Assembly: GCA_022818135.1 (NCBI GenBank)
Contig: JAFMSR010000017.1
Coordinates: 5,838,167-5,902,166, forward strand
Length of the DNA stretch: 64,000 nt
Direction: 5' to 3'
Origin: Saxidomus purpurata
Lineage: Eukaryota; Mollusca; Bivalvia; Venerida; Veneridae
Shown here in pieces: positions 11,931-22,808 of this stretch; position 1 is the stretch's first letter; the number at the start of each line of letters is the position of its first letter. Position numbers and translations under genes: made by a program. Below the pieces are notes generated by a model that searched no databases, was not told the DNA's origin, and saw nothing but the letters and a program-made list of their open reading frames with translations.

Positions 11931-14900
11931 GTTGCTGTCTCAACTAACTATCCGTAGGTCGACCATTTTGTTCAAATGACATCTCCACTGAAGCCACTAG
12001 ACTTAAGTTTAGGTGGTTCTTCGATTGTCCTCTGCTTGAGTTATTCATGGAATTTCATCCCATGTAGAATTCTGTATTTTTGGGACGGCGTTCCGGAGCC
12101 AATAAACGCATAGAACAATATATATAACGAACCTTCGGCATTACTACGAGCCTTAAAACACAGGAAACAACGCCGAAAGATATACATGTAGTTCGAAGCG
12201 GAGTAGTATCTATTGTAAATTCGTGGCAAAATATTGTATCAATCCAATACGTCAGTTTCGCGCTAAACGGATCACGTAACCAATATCACGTGAGCGAACC
12301 ATGACTCTGTTGTGTAAATCAGATTACCTTGTATGTATATAAAATCCTTGGGAAAATGCAGAGTTACCGACATCATAAGTCACAGAAGTGCCACAAGGGT
12401 TAACTTTTTATATACACTTAATAAAAGTAAATGCCTTTAAATTTTGAACTCTCACGTTAATTTCTATGACCCCTTTGTTTATTTTGTGGTCATCCTTTCA
12501 CTGGATGAGACAAGAGCCAGATGTGTGACCTCTACTTTTCGCGACTTACAATTATTTCATCTTATTATCTAATTTTCATTTTGTTTTTGTTTCGTGCAGT
12601 TTAGTGGTAAAGATATTGTCCTCTAAAACCCATAAAACTACTTGCTTTGGATGTACAAATATTAATACCAACACAACTGTCCCACCAGTACTTTAAGTGC
12701 TTTGATTTCGAATAAAAAGAGTTTTAAGCATACATGTATTTCGTATTTTGGGATTTGAGATTTCATTTTTACCTGAATTTACTGTCTGATTGGCACTTGT
12801 ATTTAGATATCTCTTATTTAATCTCATAGACAAATATACAGATTTTACCCTTGAATTGGTATTCTATACATTTAAAACATCTGGTCAATAATTCCCGCTG
12901 AAGGTGAAGGGGTATTGTTTTGGCGCTCACGCTTTTCCGTCCGTCACACTTCAATCCGAAGCCATATCTTGATACTGTTTGGTCAGATTTCATTGAAACT
13001 TGACATGAATGTATACATGTGTAGCGGAAATCATCCAACTATTAATTGCAGAGGTGTGGTTCTATGTTACCTTAAATAGCCATTATATATAGGCATTGTC
13101 CGTCCGGAGCCATAACTCCGCATTCAATAGATAAGTGTTTCAAGAAACTTACCAAAGTATACAAATACAAAAGTATAATATAAAACTTTCTGTTTCTCTG
13201 AAACCGGTTGAAAATTCTAATTGTAATTGACTCGAACAAACTTATAATCGTTCTTTCTAATATCCTCTCAGCAACCCCGCCCCCCCCCACCACCCCCACC
13301 CCCCCCTCCGGGACAGGGAATAGGGAACAAATACTTAAAATGCTTCTTTTTTTCTGAAAAGGCTTGTAAGAATTTAATTCTGTAATGCTGCATATTCTGT
13401 AGGAAATCTTATCTTCTAAACCTAGTACTGCTGATTGAATGTAACTTACAACAATTATTTTCTTTATCACTGTAACTTGCAGAAAAAAAATAGCTCCGAT
13501 ATGAGGCCCTAATAGGGTGGTGAAATTTTCTTTCAGAGTTAGATTATGTTTGCCACAAGTAATCAATTTAAAATTTGTAGTCTCTAACAATAGACAATTT
13601 AGAAAATGGATTTGCCTCATTCAGCGGGGAATATAAATCCACTGAAGTTGCTTGTTAGAATTTCGTATACATCGTGATATATGCCACGTATTACACAAAA
13701 TTTACCTGATAGAAAACTGATACAAACCTTTCGGTATGGTGACTGCCTGGTCATTCAACTGACCCCGACCATGAACATTCAAAAGTCAATGTCAAATAAT
13801 ACATCTTAAATTGACATAACATTTTGGTGGTCAATAGCTTTTCAACTGCTTAAAGTTGAAAATGTTGGACAGCGCTATATCTGAAACGAATTAGTAATGT
13901 TATCATCCGATGCAAACGATGCAAATTGAAACTGTAGTTGTTCAATTCGTAATGTACATTTTGCTATTAGAAAACAAAAGATATATGTTTTTCTGGAATA
14001 CAGGAGCATTTTTTAGCTTTCAAGTGCTCTTTCAGACTTAATAATGGTACATGTCGATTTGTTTGTTGTCTGAAATAGCTGTCCCTTTTCTCGAAAAGGG
14101 GGCTTTTTAATTATAAAGAAACTGAAGTTCAGTCATAATATATACGCTCGGTAAAACGAATCATAAAAATGCCTCACTTCTATATGAAAATCCCAGGAGC
14201 AGATTTAAAAGTAGCTATCATTTTACCAAGAAAGATGTCCTACTGGCGGAAATGACCTTTATTTGTGCCAAAACATTCCTTTGCTTTTAAGTCGATTAGT
14301 AAATGTAAGAAGTATAGATCGAGTAATCTTGTTTTCAATGATATTTCAAAAAATAAGAAAGGCTTTCTTGTAACTCCTTTTCATGAAGAAACGACTTGAA
14401 TACGAAAGACAGGCATATACCACCACTGTTTTGTAGTGAATAGAACATGGTTCTATCATTATCCTATCAGTATATAAATTCATTTTTCTATATCAGCAAA
14501 TTCAAAGTGGTGCTTTGCTTTAAATATTTAGTCGTATATACCCTTCCACAACACTATAATAGGGCCAACATCAAAACCAATGTATGTTGTCCGAACTATT
14601 CCGAACATGCTTATAGAAGCTCTTGATATGTAGTGGATCGAATTTCGGTGAATGGTCAAAATAAACTGGGTTGGTCAGTGTCCTTCTTATCAGGTTCATG
14701 CAGATGCACACATTCACTATCTTCTCTGAAACAATTATCACACGTATACAGTTTAAACTGCCGTTCTGTGGAAGTTTTACTTAATTTCATGTCTAGATCT
14801 ATCTTTTGTTGAAGAAATAAATAGAAAAGGTAAGTTATTCTTAGTGTTCCCGAATATTTCTGTGTGTACTATATATGGTTTGAAAACTAAATAATGGTAG

Positions 14901-15128
14901 TGAATGTATATATTTAATTAAATACTTATGATTAGATCATTCTATATCTAACACTATGTAGTTGAATATGTATATAAATCGAATATCCTCGGGGATTTTC
15001 TACGGGTCTTGCCGGAAATTACCGAGTAGATTTCATTGTGTTATGCGACAAAACATTTCATCTTCGATGACCGATGAACGTAATTGATTATTGCATGTAT
15101 TGGTCACAATATGTGTTCTATTTGCCAG
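11931..15128. other. gene-free stretch between cupin paralogs 2 and 3
   Basis: 12890-13120 resembles a tandem-core repeat unit (CCGTCCGTCACACTTCAATCC, then GTCCGGAGCCATAACTCC). 13279-13309 is a poly-C tract broken by A and T. The 182-codon minus-strand ORF over 13072-13620 spans these repeats and shows no family. The remainder is AT-rich with no exon that I can support. Confidence 0.5.
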
Positions 15129-15131
15129 GAA

Positions 15132-17384
15132 ATGAGTAAAGTGCCAGCTTTGTCACTCATAAAAGAAGAGCCGTATAAAATTCCGGTTGTCATAGCAACC
15201 GAAGAGTCCTTGCGAGGATATGCTACCAAAGTAACAGATTTTGAAAAGGTCAAGGTCGAAAAGACGCCCTGGCCAATGCAAGGTAGTTCTTATTAAGTAC
15301 ATGTATTTGCAATATCATGACTTTATATATTTAAAGAAGCATAAGTAAACCTTAATTATTAAGCATTTCGCTCTGAAAACACTGCCTCCACGTGCTATCA
15401 CTGTAATTAAAAAAATGTTGCGTGTATAGATATAAATATCTATAAGAAATAGTTTTACATACATTTTATAATCTACCAGAGGCGGTCGGAAAATATGTGG
15501 ACTTTTCGTGAGCATCTCTTTCCATGTACATAAGCAATTCTATACATGAGCGAAAACTACATTGCTTTCGTGAATAGACCGGACCGATTGTTTTCAATGA
15601 AAAGTTTGTGTGAACTTTTTATATGTTATTGATACATGAGAGGTTGACCCTAAGTTTGAAGAACAGTTTTCTGTTATTAAAATCCTGCTGACAGAGGATG
15701 AAAAGCCTTTTCATATTTTTAAAAGACTGCAGAAAAAGATTTCGAGATATCTGCAAATCACGTACATGTACTGCATTTTACAACTGCGTTTCTCAGTTTT
15801 GCAGCGTTTCTGACAATCCTTTGGAGGCCCGATAAGGCAGTTATCCCGTCAACGGTTGAAAATGTTGAGGTTTTCTTTATGCACGATCACCGAGTAACAA
15901 TACAGGAGGTAACTGATAGGCTTAGAATCAAATAAAACTTTACATGAACAACGGAGCAAGGTAAGTGCGAGATGGGCACCAAGACAGCTGACAACTGACC
16001 AAACGGCCAATTTATGACTAAGACATAAAATCATTAACCATTTGAGTAGTTTTAATCGGGAGGGTAATGAGGATGCATCATGGCGAACCTTTGATAAAGT
16101 TTACTTAGTGTCAAAATACCTGATAAAGCCTGTATCCACTGTGAAACTGACTCCTCACAAATGGTAAGAACGAGCTAGTTCCCTAACACCGAAAAAAGTC
16201 TAAAATGTCGCTTGTAATGTAATTATAGTTGTTTTCTTTGATGCAAGTGGAATAAGACTTACTCATTTAATGCCAAAAGGTAGAACTGTTACTGCCAAAT
16301 ACTACGTGTATTATGAAGCAATTTTTAAGACTTCGTGAAAAACCCAAAGAGTTACGTCCGAGGCTTCTTCATGACAAAACTTTCCCAACACCGTTTCGTC
16401 TACAGTGGAAGTTATACATTCTTTTTAATGATACTTGTTATTACACCCTCCCTAGCCTTGACCTTACCCCCCTGTGACTTTTATTTGTTTCCTGAACTGA
16501 AAGTCCGGGTCCTCTTTGATTGCATCTGTTAAACAGTAAATTAGACTTAAGTTTTCAGAGATTTTCAACGGAGATGATAAAAGTGAAATCTGCAGATTGA
16601 GAATACACGTGTACTTCGAAAAATAGGAAAAATATTTTTTGAAAAACATTTGATACTTTCCGAAAAGTACAAAAAGTCCACATATTTTCCGACTGCCCAT
16701 CGTAAAACATATAAATATGATTGAATCGGAATTGCATCCGTTGTGTTTGGAAATAAATGAAATGATTATGTTCATTTCGTATCCTTTAACAAAGTCTTGG
16801 TGAAACGTTATATGATTACTGCTGTGTGGTTATTTTGGTTTGCTTGCAGGCGGTTACATTCCTTCATTTGAAGTATGCTATTTTATTTTGAAGGTTGGCG
16901 GACGGCTAGGAAGGGAACGAATATCATACCTGGGGAAGATGGTGGTGAAATTTATTACAAATGGGAAGGCAACACGTACGTCGCCGATAAGATTATTGGG
17001 TGCAGAAATGAAGTTGGTTACATTCAGAAAAGCTCCTTACCTGTCGAGCAATCATCTTTATCAAGAGAACACGTACTTGTTTGGGAAAGTACATATCATC
17101 CTGACTGCGGGGAAGTTTTCTTTCCGAAAGATGGCGATGCGTTTGTGGCTGTCCTTGCTTTACCAGGTGACGATTTAAAACTTGAACATTTTGTGGCTTT
17201 CTATTGTGACGGAAGTTTTGGGATACAAACGCATCCATATGTGTGGCATCAAGGCATGTATTCGATGAAGAACGGTATGACGTTTCTAGGGAAACAAGGA
17301 ATGCTACATGCATGTGTTTCTGTGAACATTGTAAAGGAATTTGGACGTTTTATATGCGTGCCATTGACAAAAACAGAGGACTAA
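15132..17384 (+). CDS. AllA-like cupin, paralog 3 (divergent)
   Basis: Exons 15132-15282 and 16894-17384 give 213 residues with the same phase-1 Gly split. The ATG follows a TTTGCCAG acceptor by three bases. The intron is 1611 bases and holds a mariner relic. The reading frame needs an unusual AAG acceptor (TATTTTATTTTGAAG, ending 16893); the nearby canonical TGCTTGCAG ending at 16849 would shift the frame and truncate the protein. Family motifs are kept in the second exon (STYHPDCGEVFFP, LPGDDLKLEHFVAFYCDGSFG, YVWHQG, GKQGMLHAC), but Pro after HQ is now Gly and GYG is GYA. The N-terminus lacks the DPKYGEP block, having EEPYKIP instead. It is either a diverged active paralog or an early pseudogene; the open second exon favours the former. 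Confidence 0.65.
16060..16515 (+). pseudogene. mariner transposase relic inside paralog 3 intron
   Basis: Pieces in shifting frames match a mariner transposase in order: a degenerate first-Asp region at about 16068-16085, LTPKK at about 16180, FFDASGIRLTHLMPKGRTVT at 16233-16292, and CDFYLFPELK at about 16472-16501. Frameshifts and stops separate them. No inverted ends were found, so only the middle and C-terminal part survives. It is much older than the element at 10.6-11.9 kb and lies on the opposite strand. Confidence 0.75.
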
Positions 17385-17389
17385 GTATG

Positions 17390-17574
17390 CAGTAAACTCC
17401 GTTTATAACGAACTCCTTGGAACCATTTAAATGTGTTCCTTATATCCGGAGTTGGTTATATCCGTATAACATTTTCATATAAAATAAAGTAAAAAAAAAA
17501 ATCGAGCCGAGAAAATTTGTTCCTTTTATCCGGATTTTCGCTATACCTGGAGTCGTTATATACGGAGTTTACTG
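17390..17574. mobile_element. 185-bp MITE in the 3'UTR of paralog 3
   Basis: Ends are CAGTAAACTCCGTTTATAAC and, reverse-complemented, CAGTAAACTCCGTATATAAC: nearly perfect inverted repeats. Subterminal TTATATCCG/CGGATTTTCG motifs recur. It starts five bases after the stop codon of cupin paralog 3. A TA follows the right end; the left flank is TG, so one copy of a TA duplication may have mutated. pogo/Tigger-type ends are likely. Confidence 0.7.
17483..17488 (+). terminator. polyadenylation signal AATAAA inside the MITE
   Basis: AATAAAG followed by an A-rich run lies inside the MITE, 99 bases after the stop of cupin paralog 3. It is the first canonical signal downstream, so the element probably supplies the mRNA end. 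Confidence 0.45.
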
Positions 17575-18109
17575 TATCATGTTCATGTCTGATATTGTCC
17601 GCAGTGTGAAACAAAGAAAACATGTAATCTGACAGGTCATCTCCCATTCGGGTCACTTCAGCGACCAATGATGTCTGTCATATGGATGGATCCTAGAAGT
17701 GATCCATTTCGTGTAGCGTCTGTTGTCATGTTTATACGAGGACTAAAAGTATAATTTCATATGTTTTATAATTATTATCTTTATATTTATAAAAAATTGT
17801 AATGTCTTTTGTCAATTTACATTAAACATGCATAGAATTCCACTAAGTGTTAAATATGTTGTATATTCCTGGCGTTTCTTGTATGTTTCATCCTCCATAG
17901 AACGTTAGCGTTAGAATTTTTTAAGTTCTGAGTTATATGTCTAACAGTTCAAACTTCCATGGTTCTAAAAACCCGTTTTGACAAAGAGGTTATTTATGCA
18001 CTTGTGTGAGTTACTTTGACATTTGATGATTTACTATACTTCCGCCAATTTTCTTGTTCATGGGATACTCTGGTGTCCTTAAAGACTCTTGCTATGGCTG
18101 GATTTATCT
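17575..18109. other. gene-free AT-rich stretch
   Basis: No exon, repeat family or RNA gene is recognised. Confidence 0.55.
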
Positions 18110-19075
18110 AACTTAAAGAAGTCACTTGCTAAAAGTCACCGGCTATCAAAGGCAATCAATGGCTGATAAGGAAATCACTGGTCACTACAGTAAGTCAGTG
18201 ATTGCCAATGAGATCAACTGCTGCTAGTTGCGAAGGGCTTCAACGGAAGCGAAGGAAGTCACTGGTGGCAAGAGGATGCGAATGGTTGCTAAGGAAGTCA
18301 CTGGTTCCTAGGGGAATTCACTGGTTGCTACAGGACTAAGATGTTGCTAAGGAAGTAACAGGTTGCTAAGGAAGTCAATGGTTGCTAAGAAGTTCACTGG
18401 TTCCTAATGAGGTCACTAGTTGTTAGGGGAACTCACTGGTTGCTAGGGGACTTAGTTGTTACTAAGGAAGTCAATGGTTGCTTAGAAAGGCACCAGTTCG
18501 TAGGGCAGGTCACTAGTTTTTAGGAGACGGAGATGTTTCTAAGGAGGTCAATGGTTGCTAAGGAAGTCACTAGTTGCAAGGCGAAGTCACTGGTTGCTAA
18601 GGAAGTCACTGGATGCTAGGGGTACTTCCTTGTTGCTAAAAAAGGCAATGGTTGCTAGGAACAAAGTTGTTGCTTAGGAAGTCAAAGATTGCTAACAAAG
18701 TCATTTGTTCCTAGGGGTTATATTGATGCTAAGGAAGTCAATAGTTGCTAAGAAAGTCACTTGTTCCTAGGGGAAGTCATTGGCTGCTAAGGAAGTCATT
18801 GGTTGCTAGCTGAACCCACTGCTTGTTAGGAGACTAAGCTGTTGCTAAGGACGTCAATGGTTGCTTAGGAAGTCACTGGTTGCTAGGGGACCTCACTGGT
18901 TGCTAGGAAACTAAGTTGTTGCTAAGGAAATCAACGGTTGTTAAGGAAGTCACTTGTTCCTAGGGGAAGTCACTGGTTGCTAAGGAAGTCACTGTTACTA
19001 AGGAAGCCACTGGTTGCTAGGTAAGTTCCTTGTTGCTATATGAACTCATTGGAAGCTAGATAATTCCTTTAACCT
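18110..19075. repeat. minisatellite, about 20-bp GGTTGCTAAGGAAGTCACT unit
   Basis: Roughly 0.95 kb is built of degenerate copies of GGTTGCTAAGGAAGTCACT, alternating with GGTTGCTAGGGGA(A)CTCACT variants, so a higher-order unit of two to three monomers is likely. Copies at the left edge are the most diverged. Confidence 0.85.
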
Positions 19076-19900
19076 TTACTCTTTATACAGTCAAGGGACC
19101 CCCAGGGCTGGGTTAATTTTGACCCCAGGGGTATTATCTAAACAAATTTGGTAGATGTCCACTAGACAATGCTGCAAACAAAATATCTAAGCTCTATACT
19201 TGATGATTTTGGAAAAGAAGATATTAAAGGTTTTTCATATAGGTCTATGTAAAAAAGGTAACCACCTGCGGGGCACTATTGACCACAGGGACAAAATTTG
19301 AACCAACTTGGTAGATGTCCACAAGACAATGCTACTTACTCAATATCTAAGCTGTAGGCCGCGTGGTTTTGGAGAAGAAGGTTTTTAAATGTTTTCCTAT
19401 ATAAGTCTATGGTTAACAAGTTTCCCCCGGGCAGAATCAGCATTGACCCCAGGGGCAAGATTTGAACAATTTGTGCGGAGGCCCACTAAGCAATGTTACA
19501 TGCCAAATATCTAACCTCTGGGCTTTGTGGTTTCAGAGAAAGAAGATTTTTCTAAAGAAACGTATGTAAAATCAAGTGACTCCTAGGGTGTAGTCAATTT
19601 TGACCTGGGGGTAATGATTTGAACAATTTTGGTAGAGACCCACTAGACAATGCTTCATGCCAAATGTCTATGCTCTGGGCCTTGCAGTTTTGGAAAAGAT
19701 TTTTGAAGTGTTTCGTAATTGTTCCCATAGCAACCAGAGTTCTGCATGGAATAGAATTCTTTGAACAATTTTGGTAGAGCTTCATGCAAGGAACATTTCT
19801 GCCAAGTCTCATCAACATTGCCTTAATGGTTTCAGAGGAGATGTCGTTTGAAGAAAATGGTGGATGTGCTACACTCTTTGTACCAGATGAGCTAAAAAAG
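19076..19900. repeat. tandem-core dispersed repeat B, copy 1
   Basis: About four units of roughly 170 bases share TTTTGACCCCAGGGG, TTTGAACAATTTTGGTAGA, CCACTAGACAATGCT and TTTTCCTATATAAGTCTATG. The last part, TTCTGCATGGAATAGAATTC then CCAGATGAGCTAAAAAAG, recurs at the end of the copy at 48850-49340. This is a multicopy family within the window. Confidence 0.75.
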
Positions 19901-20720
19901 ATATAACTAATATTTAGTTAAAATACTTATCAACTTGTACAACTGTAGAAAGAAACTAAATTTACTGTAACTTGCTTCCTGGCATGCAGGTATTATTTAC
20001 ATAAAACAATGGAACCAACCCAAACTTCCCAACTGCAAAAATTAAGCAGCCACCTGCCTTAAGCAGCGAAAACTGAAGCGTCCAGATTGCCAATTTATTT
20101 TATATAAAATACGTCTTTATTTAGCAACTACCTGGTTTAGTAGGCATTCTTTATAAATCCCTTGGCCGGCAGCTTTAACAGTTTTAACTTCATATTTTAA
20201 TTTACTTGATAAATCTGTCAAAATTACCTTAAAATCCTATAATACATCCTAAAAACATGTTTCCAAAATTCTTTAATACAAACCTCTCCCAATTTTACAG
20301 CTTTCATTCGGTGTGAAATGGCCACAAGTGTTCTTGAATAATTATAAGTCATGTTTGTATTGCGGCCTACAAAATAGTGCGTTCAATACATACACGATTA
20401 CGGTAACCGTTGACATCCATATTTTTAATGTGCAATGTGTCAGGGACATTCAACATGATGAAAATATGTGACAAACAGAAAATAAATGTGTTAAACCCAA
20501 GTTTCTGGCACTCTGCATATTCATACAACATGTACTAATAAATATGAAGGTAATGTCCCTCAGGGAGGGGACTTCTTTAAGACTATGAACTCAGAATATG
20601 CATTTATTGGCATGTAAAATACATCAAAGAAAAAGATGAAAAAATTGACCATTTAAACTCTGAACTAGACTGATTTATTTAAAACATTTTGATGTTGTAT
20701 CTAGAAAATCAGCAAATATT
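19901..20720. other. gene-free stretch
   Basis: Nothing recognisable apart from AT-rich unique sequence. Confidence 0.5.
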
Positions 20721-20817
20721 CTATCTTGGGGTATTCCTGAAGGCAGCACAGATTAATTTTGTTACATCTGCTGGCTGAAGCACCTTTTCTCCAAGTACTA
20801 ATCCATCCAACTTTTTG
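20721..20817 (-). CDS. possible terminal exon, minus strand
   Basis: On the minus strand a strong acceptor (TTAATTTGTTTATTTCAG) precedes 97 bases that, in one phase, read KKLDGLVLGEKVLQPADV and onward to a stop after AFRNTPR. A second open stretch upstream on the same strand (about 20980-21045, containing TPDTRKKAILLSEGDPY before a stop) could belong to the same or another gene. I do not recognise either piece. Splice phase between them does not join cleanly, so this is a candidate exon only. Confidence 0.3.
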
Positions 20818-21049
20818 CTGAAATAAACAAATTAAAGAGAGTATTCAATAATAACATCTGAAAAACGTCATTAATGTCATGATCCGATATTACAAACCAT
20901 TGTTTAACAAAGCTACATGTTGCAATGAATTCAAATGTCTTTGACATCCCGGTATCAATTATTTCATCAATACGGATCACCTTCGGATAATAAAATGGCC
21001 TTCTTCCTTGTGTCAGGTGTCGCTAAAATCTTCGGAGAAATTCAAGAAA

Positions 21050-22790
21050 GGAAGATTTAGGAATCTGAGCCATCGTTTCTGAAGAGAAAATTGCTTAAGT
21101 ATTTCGTAAAAACATACAGGGAATCAAGTCATGCCCTCTGGTGGCCATAATTGTAGCCAAATCAACATCTCTTCACCTATCTTGGTAGGGGGTCACATAA
21201 TAAATAAGTACGCTGTAGTTGTTTTTCGAAATTTGACCAATGTTATTGCTACAAGGAGTTTTCCATACAATAGTAACTTTAAAGGGAACTCGGACTTCTA
21301 AAATATTATGATTAAACTGTAATTTCATCGACGTTATCTCAACAATTTCTTGATAACGGATGTTGGGTGATGCTAAGAGCCTACAGTAACCATTTCGACA
21401 AAATTTAACATTCCGAGGCTTCAAATTGCGTCATAGAATCTTTTATTCCATTTATTTGGTACCTTTCAGAAGTAAAATATTATGTACATGTATATAGTAA
21501 TAATTAACTTGTAATCAGTAGATTATATTTTGAAAGATATGAGTGTTATACAAATAAGCACAAACTCATTGAGTACCTTTATGATTCTTTTGACACGTAA
21601 ATTAAGCCTCAAAACTTTATAACGTAATTCATTAGCGCAGACAAGGGGTTTATACCAGCCCACTATCTAAACGTTCTGTCTGTTTAGTATTGATTACAAG
21701 AAGGAAGCTTAAGAACATATCAGATTATGAGCAATCTTTTTGGCATTTGATTAAATGTTTTCAGTAACACAAACCACATATCTTGTATATGCGATCCCTG
21801 CAAAAACTTAAGCTACTAATAGCTTTTCGTTTTTAAGTAAATTGTTAAGCAACCAAATAAATTATTCAAAATACAATGGCCACTAGACTGGGAACTATCA
21901 AAAACATTAAACAAATTTTTACACTCGTTATAAAAATCTTTATATTTCACATTTTGTTAATTAAGTAAGCCTCTCAATAAGTCAAGTAGTATTAATAACT
22001 TGGCTGTCTTTTTATAAATAACTACGCGATTCACAAAAGAACTATCTTCTACGGCGTTATAATCAAATAAAGAAACCACAAGGCAAAGTGGTTGAAGCAC
22101 TAATGTACGCTGGCAACGCGTGTCTGGTCTGCAATCTCGCACACCTACCTTTTGGCTACTGGCATTTTACACAATTTTGCTAAATAATCATAATCTTTGG
22201 ACAGTGCTGACTGGGTATTGCAGTCAGGTAAAGCAAAATACCAGTATGCATGGGAGTCATACTAGGGTCTTGGTGAATTCAGCAGGGGAGAAATCCCAAG
22301 GTCGGCTGCGACTATAAACAATAAAAAAATCATTATTGAGTACTACTGACCAATATTAAACGGAGATTATTTCAATTTATCTTGTTCAAATTAAAACTGT
22401 TCAAGTCTAAAATGAAGAATTAGATATCACGTTACCTGAAAACCTAAAACCACTCATTATCAAATATTAACTGGTAGATGTTAAAACTTAAACATGCAGT
22501 TTTACACGTACGCCGTATACATGTATCTGCAGATACCCGGTAAATAGAACTATTATCTGTTGAGGTAGTCTACACAGGTATTTGAACATCGCAGTGAGAC
22601 GTGGACGGCAAACAACTCTAAAATGTCAGCCTGTAAAATCAGTTTGCCTTCAAAGTGGGAATAGTGAGACTAATTGTACACCACATAATTGGTTTGACTA
22701 AAAAAAAACGCAAATGCTATGACAGTATAGTTGTATTGTTTTATTGATCATTTCAAAGTATAGGCGAATTATTAAATTTTACAGAACAAA
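21050..22790. other. gene-free stretch
   Basis: 22600-22690 shares a dispersed motif with 36530-36600 (GTCAGCCTGTAAAATCAGTTTGCCTTC versus a variant). Otherwise unique AT-rich sequence with closed frames. Confidence 0.5.
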
Positions 22791-22808
22791 GAAAGTCGGT
22801 GCTCCAAA

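Noticed and set aside
13072..13620. 182-codon minus-strand ORF
   Set aside because: Crosses a poly-C tract and repeat remnants; composition is not protein-like.
16840..17178. 112-codon plus-strand frame opening at the canonical acceptor in paralog 3
   Set aside because: Out of frame with every family motif; kept only as a possible alternative splice product.
18110..19075. Possible CRISPR array
   Set aside because: No constant repeat with unique spacers; the units are contiguous and degenerate, and the DNA is animal nuclear.
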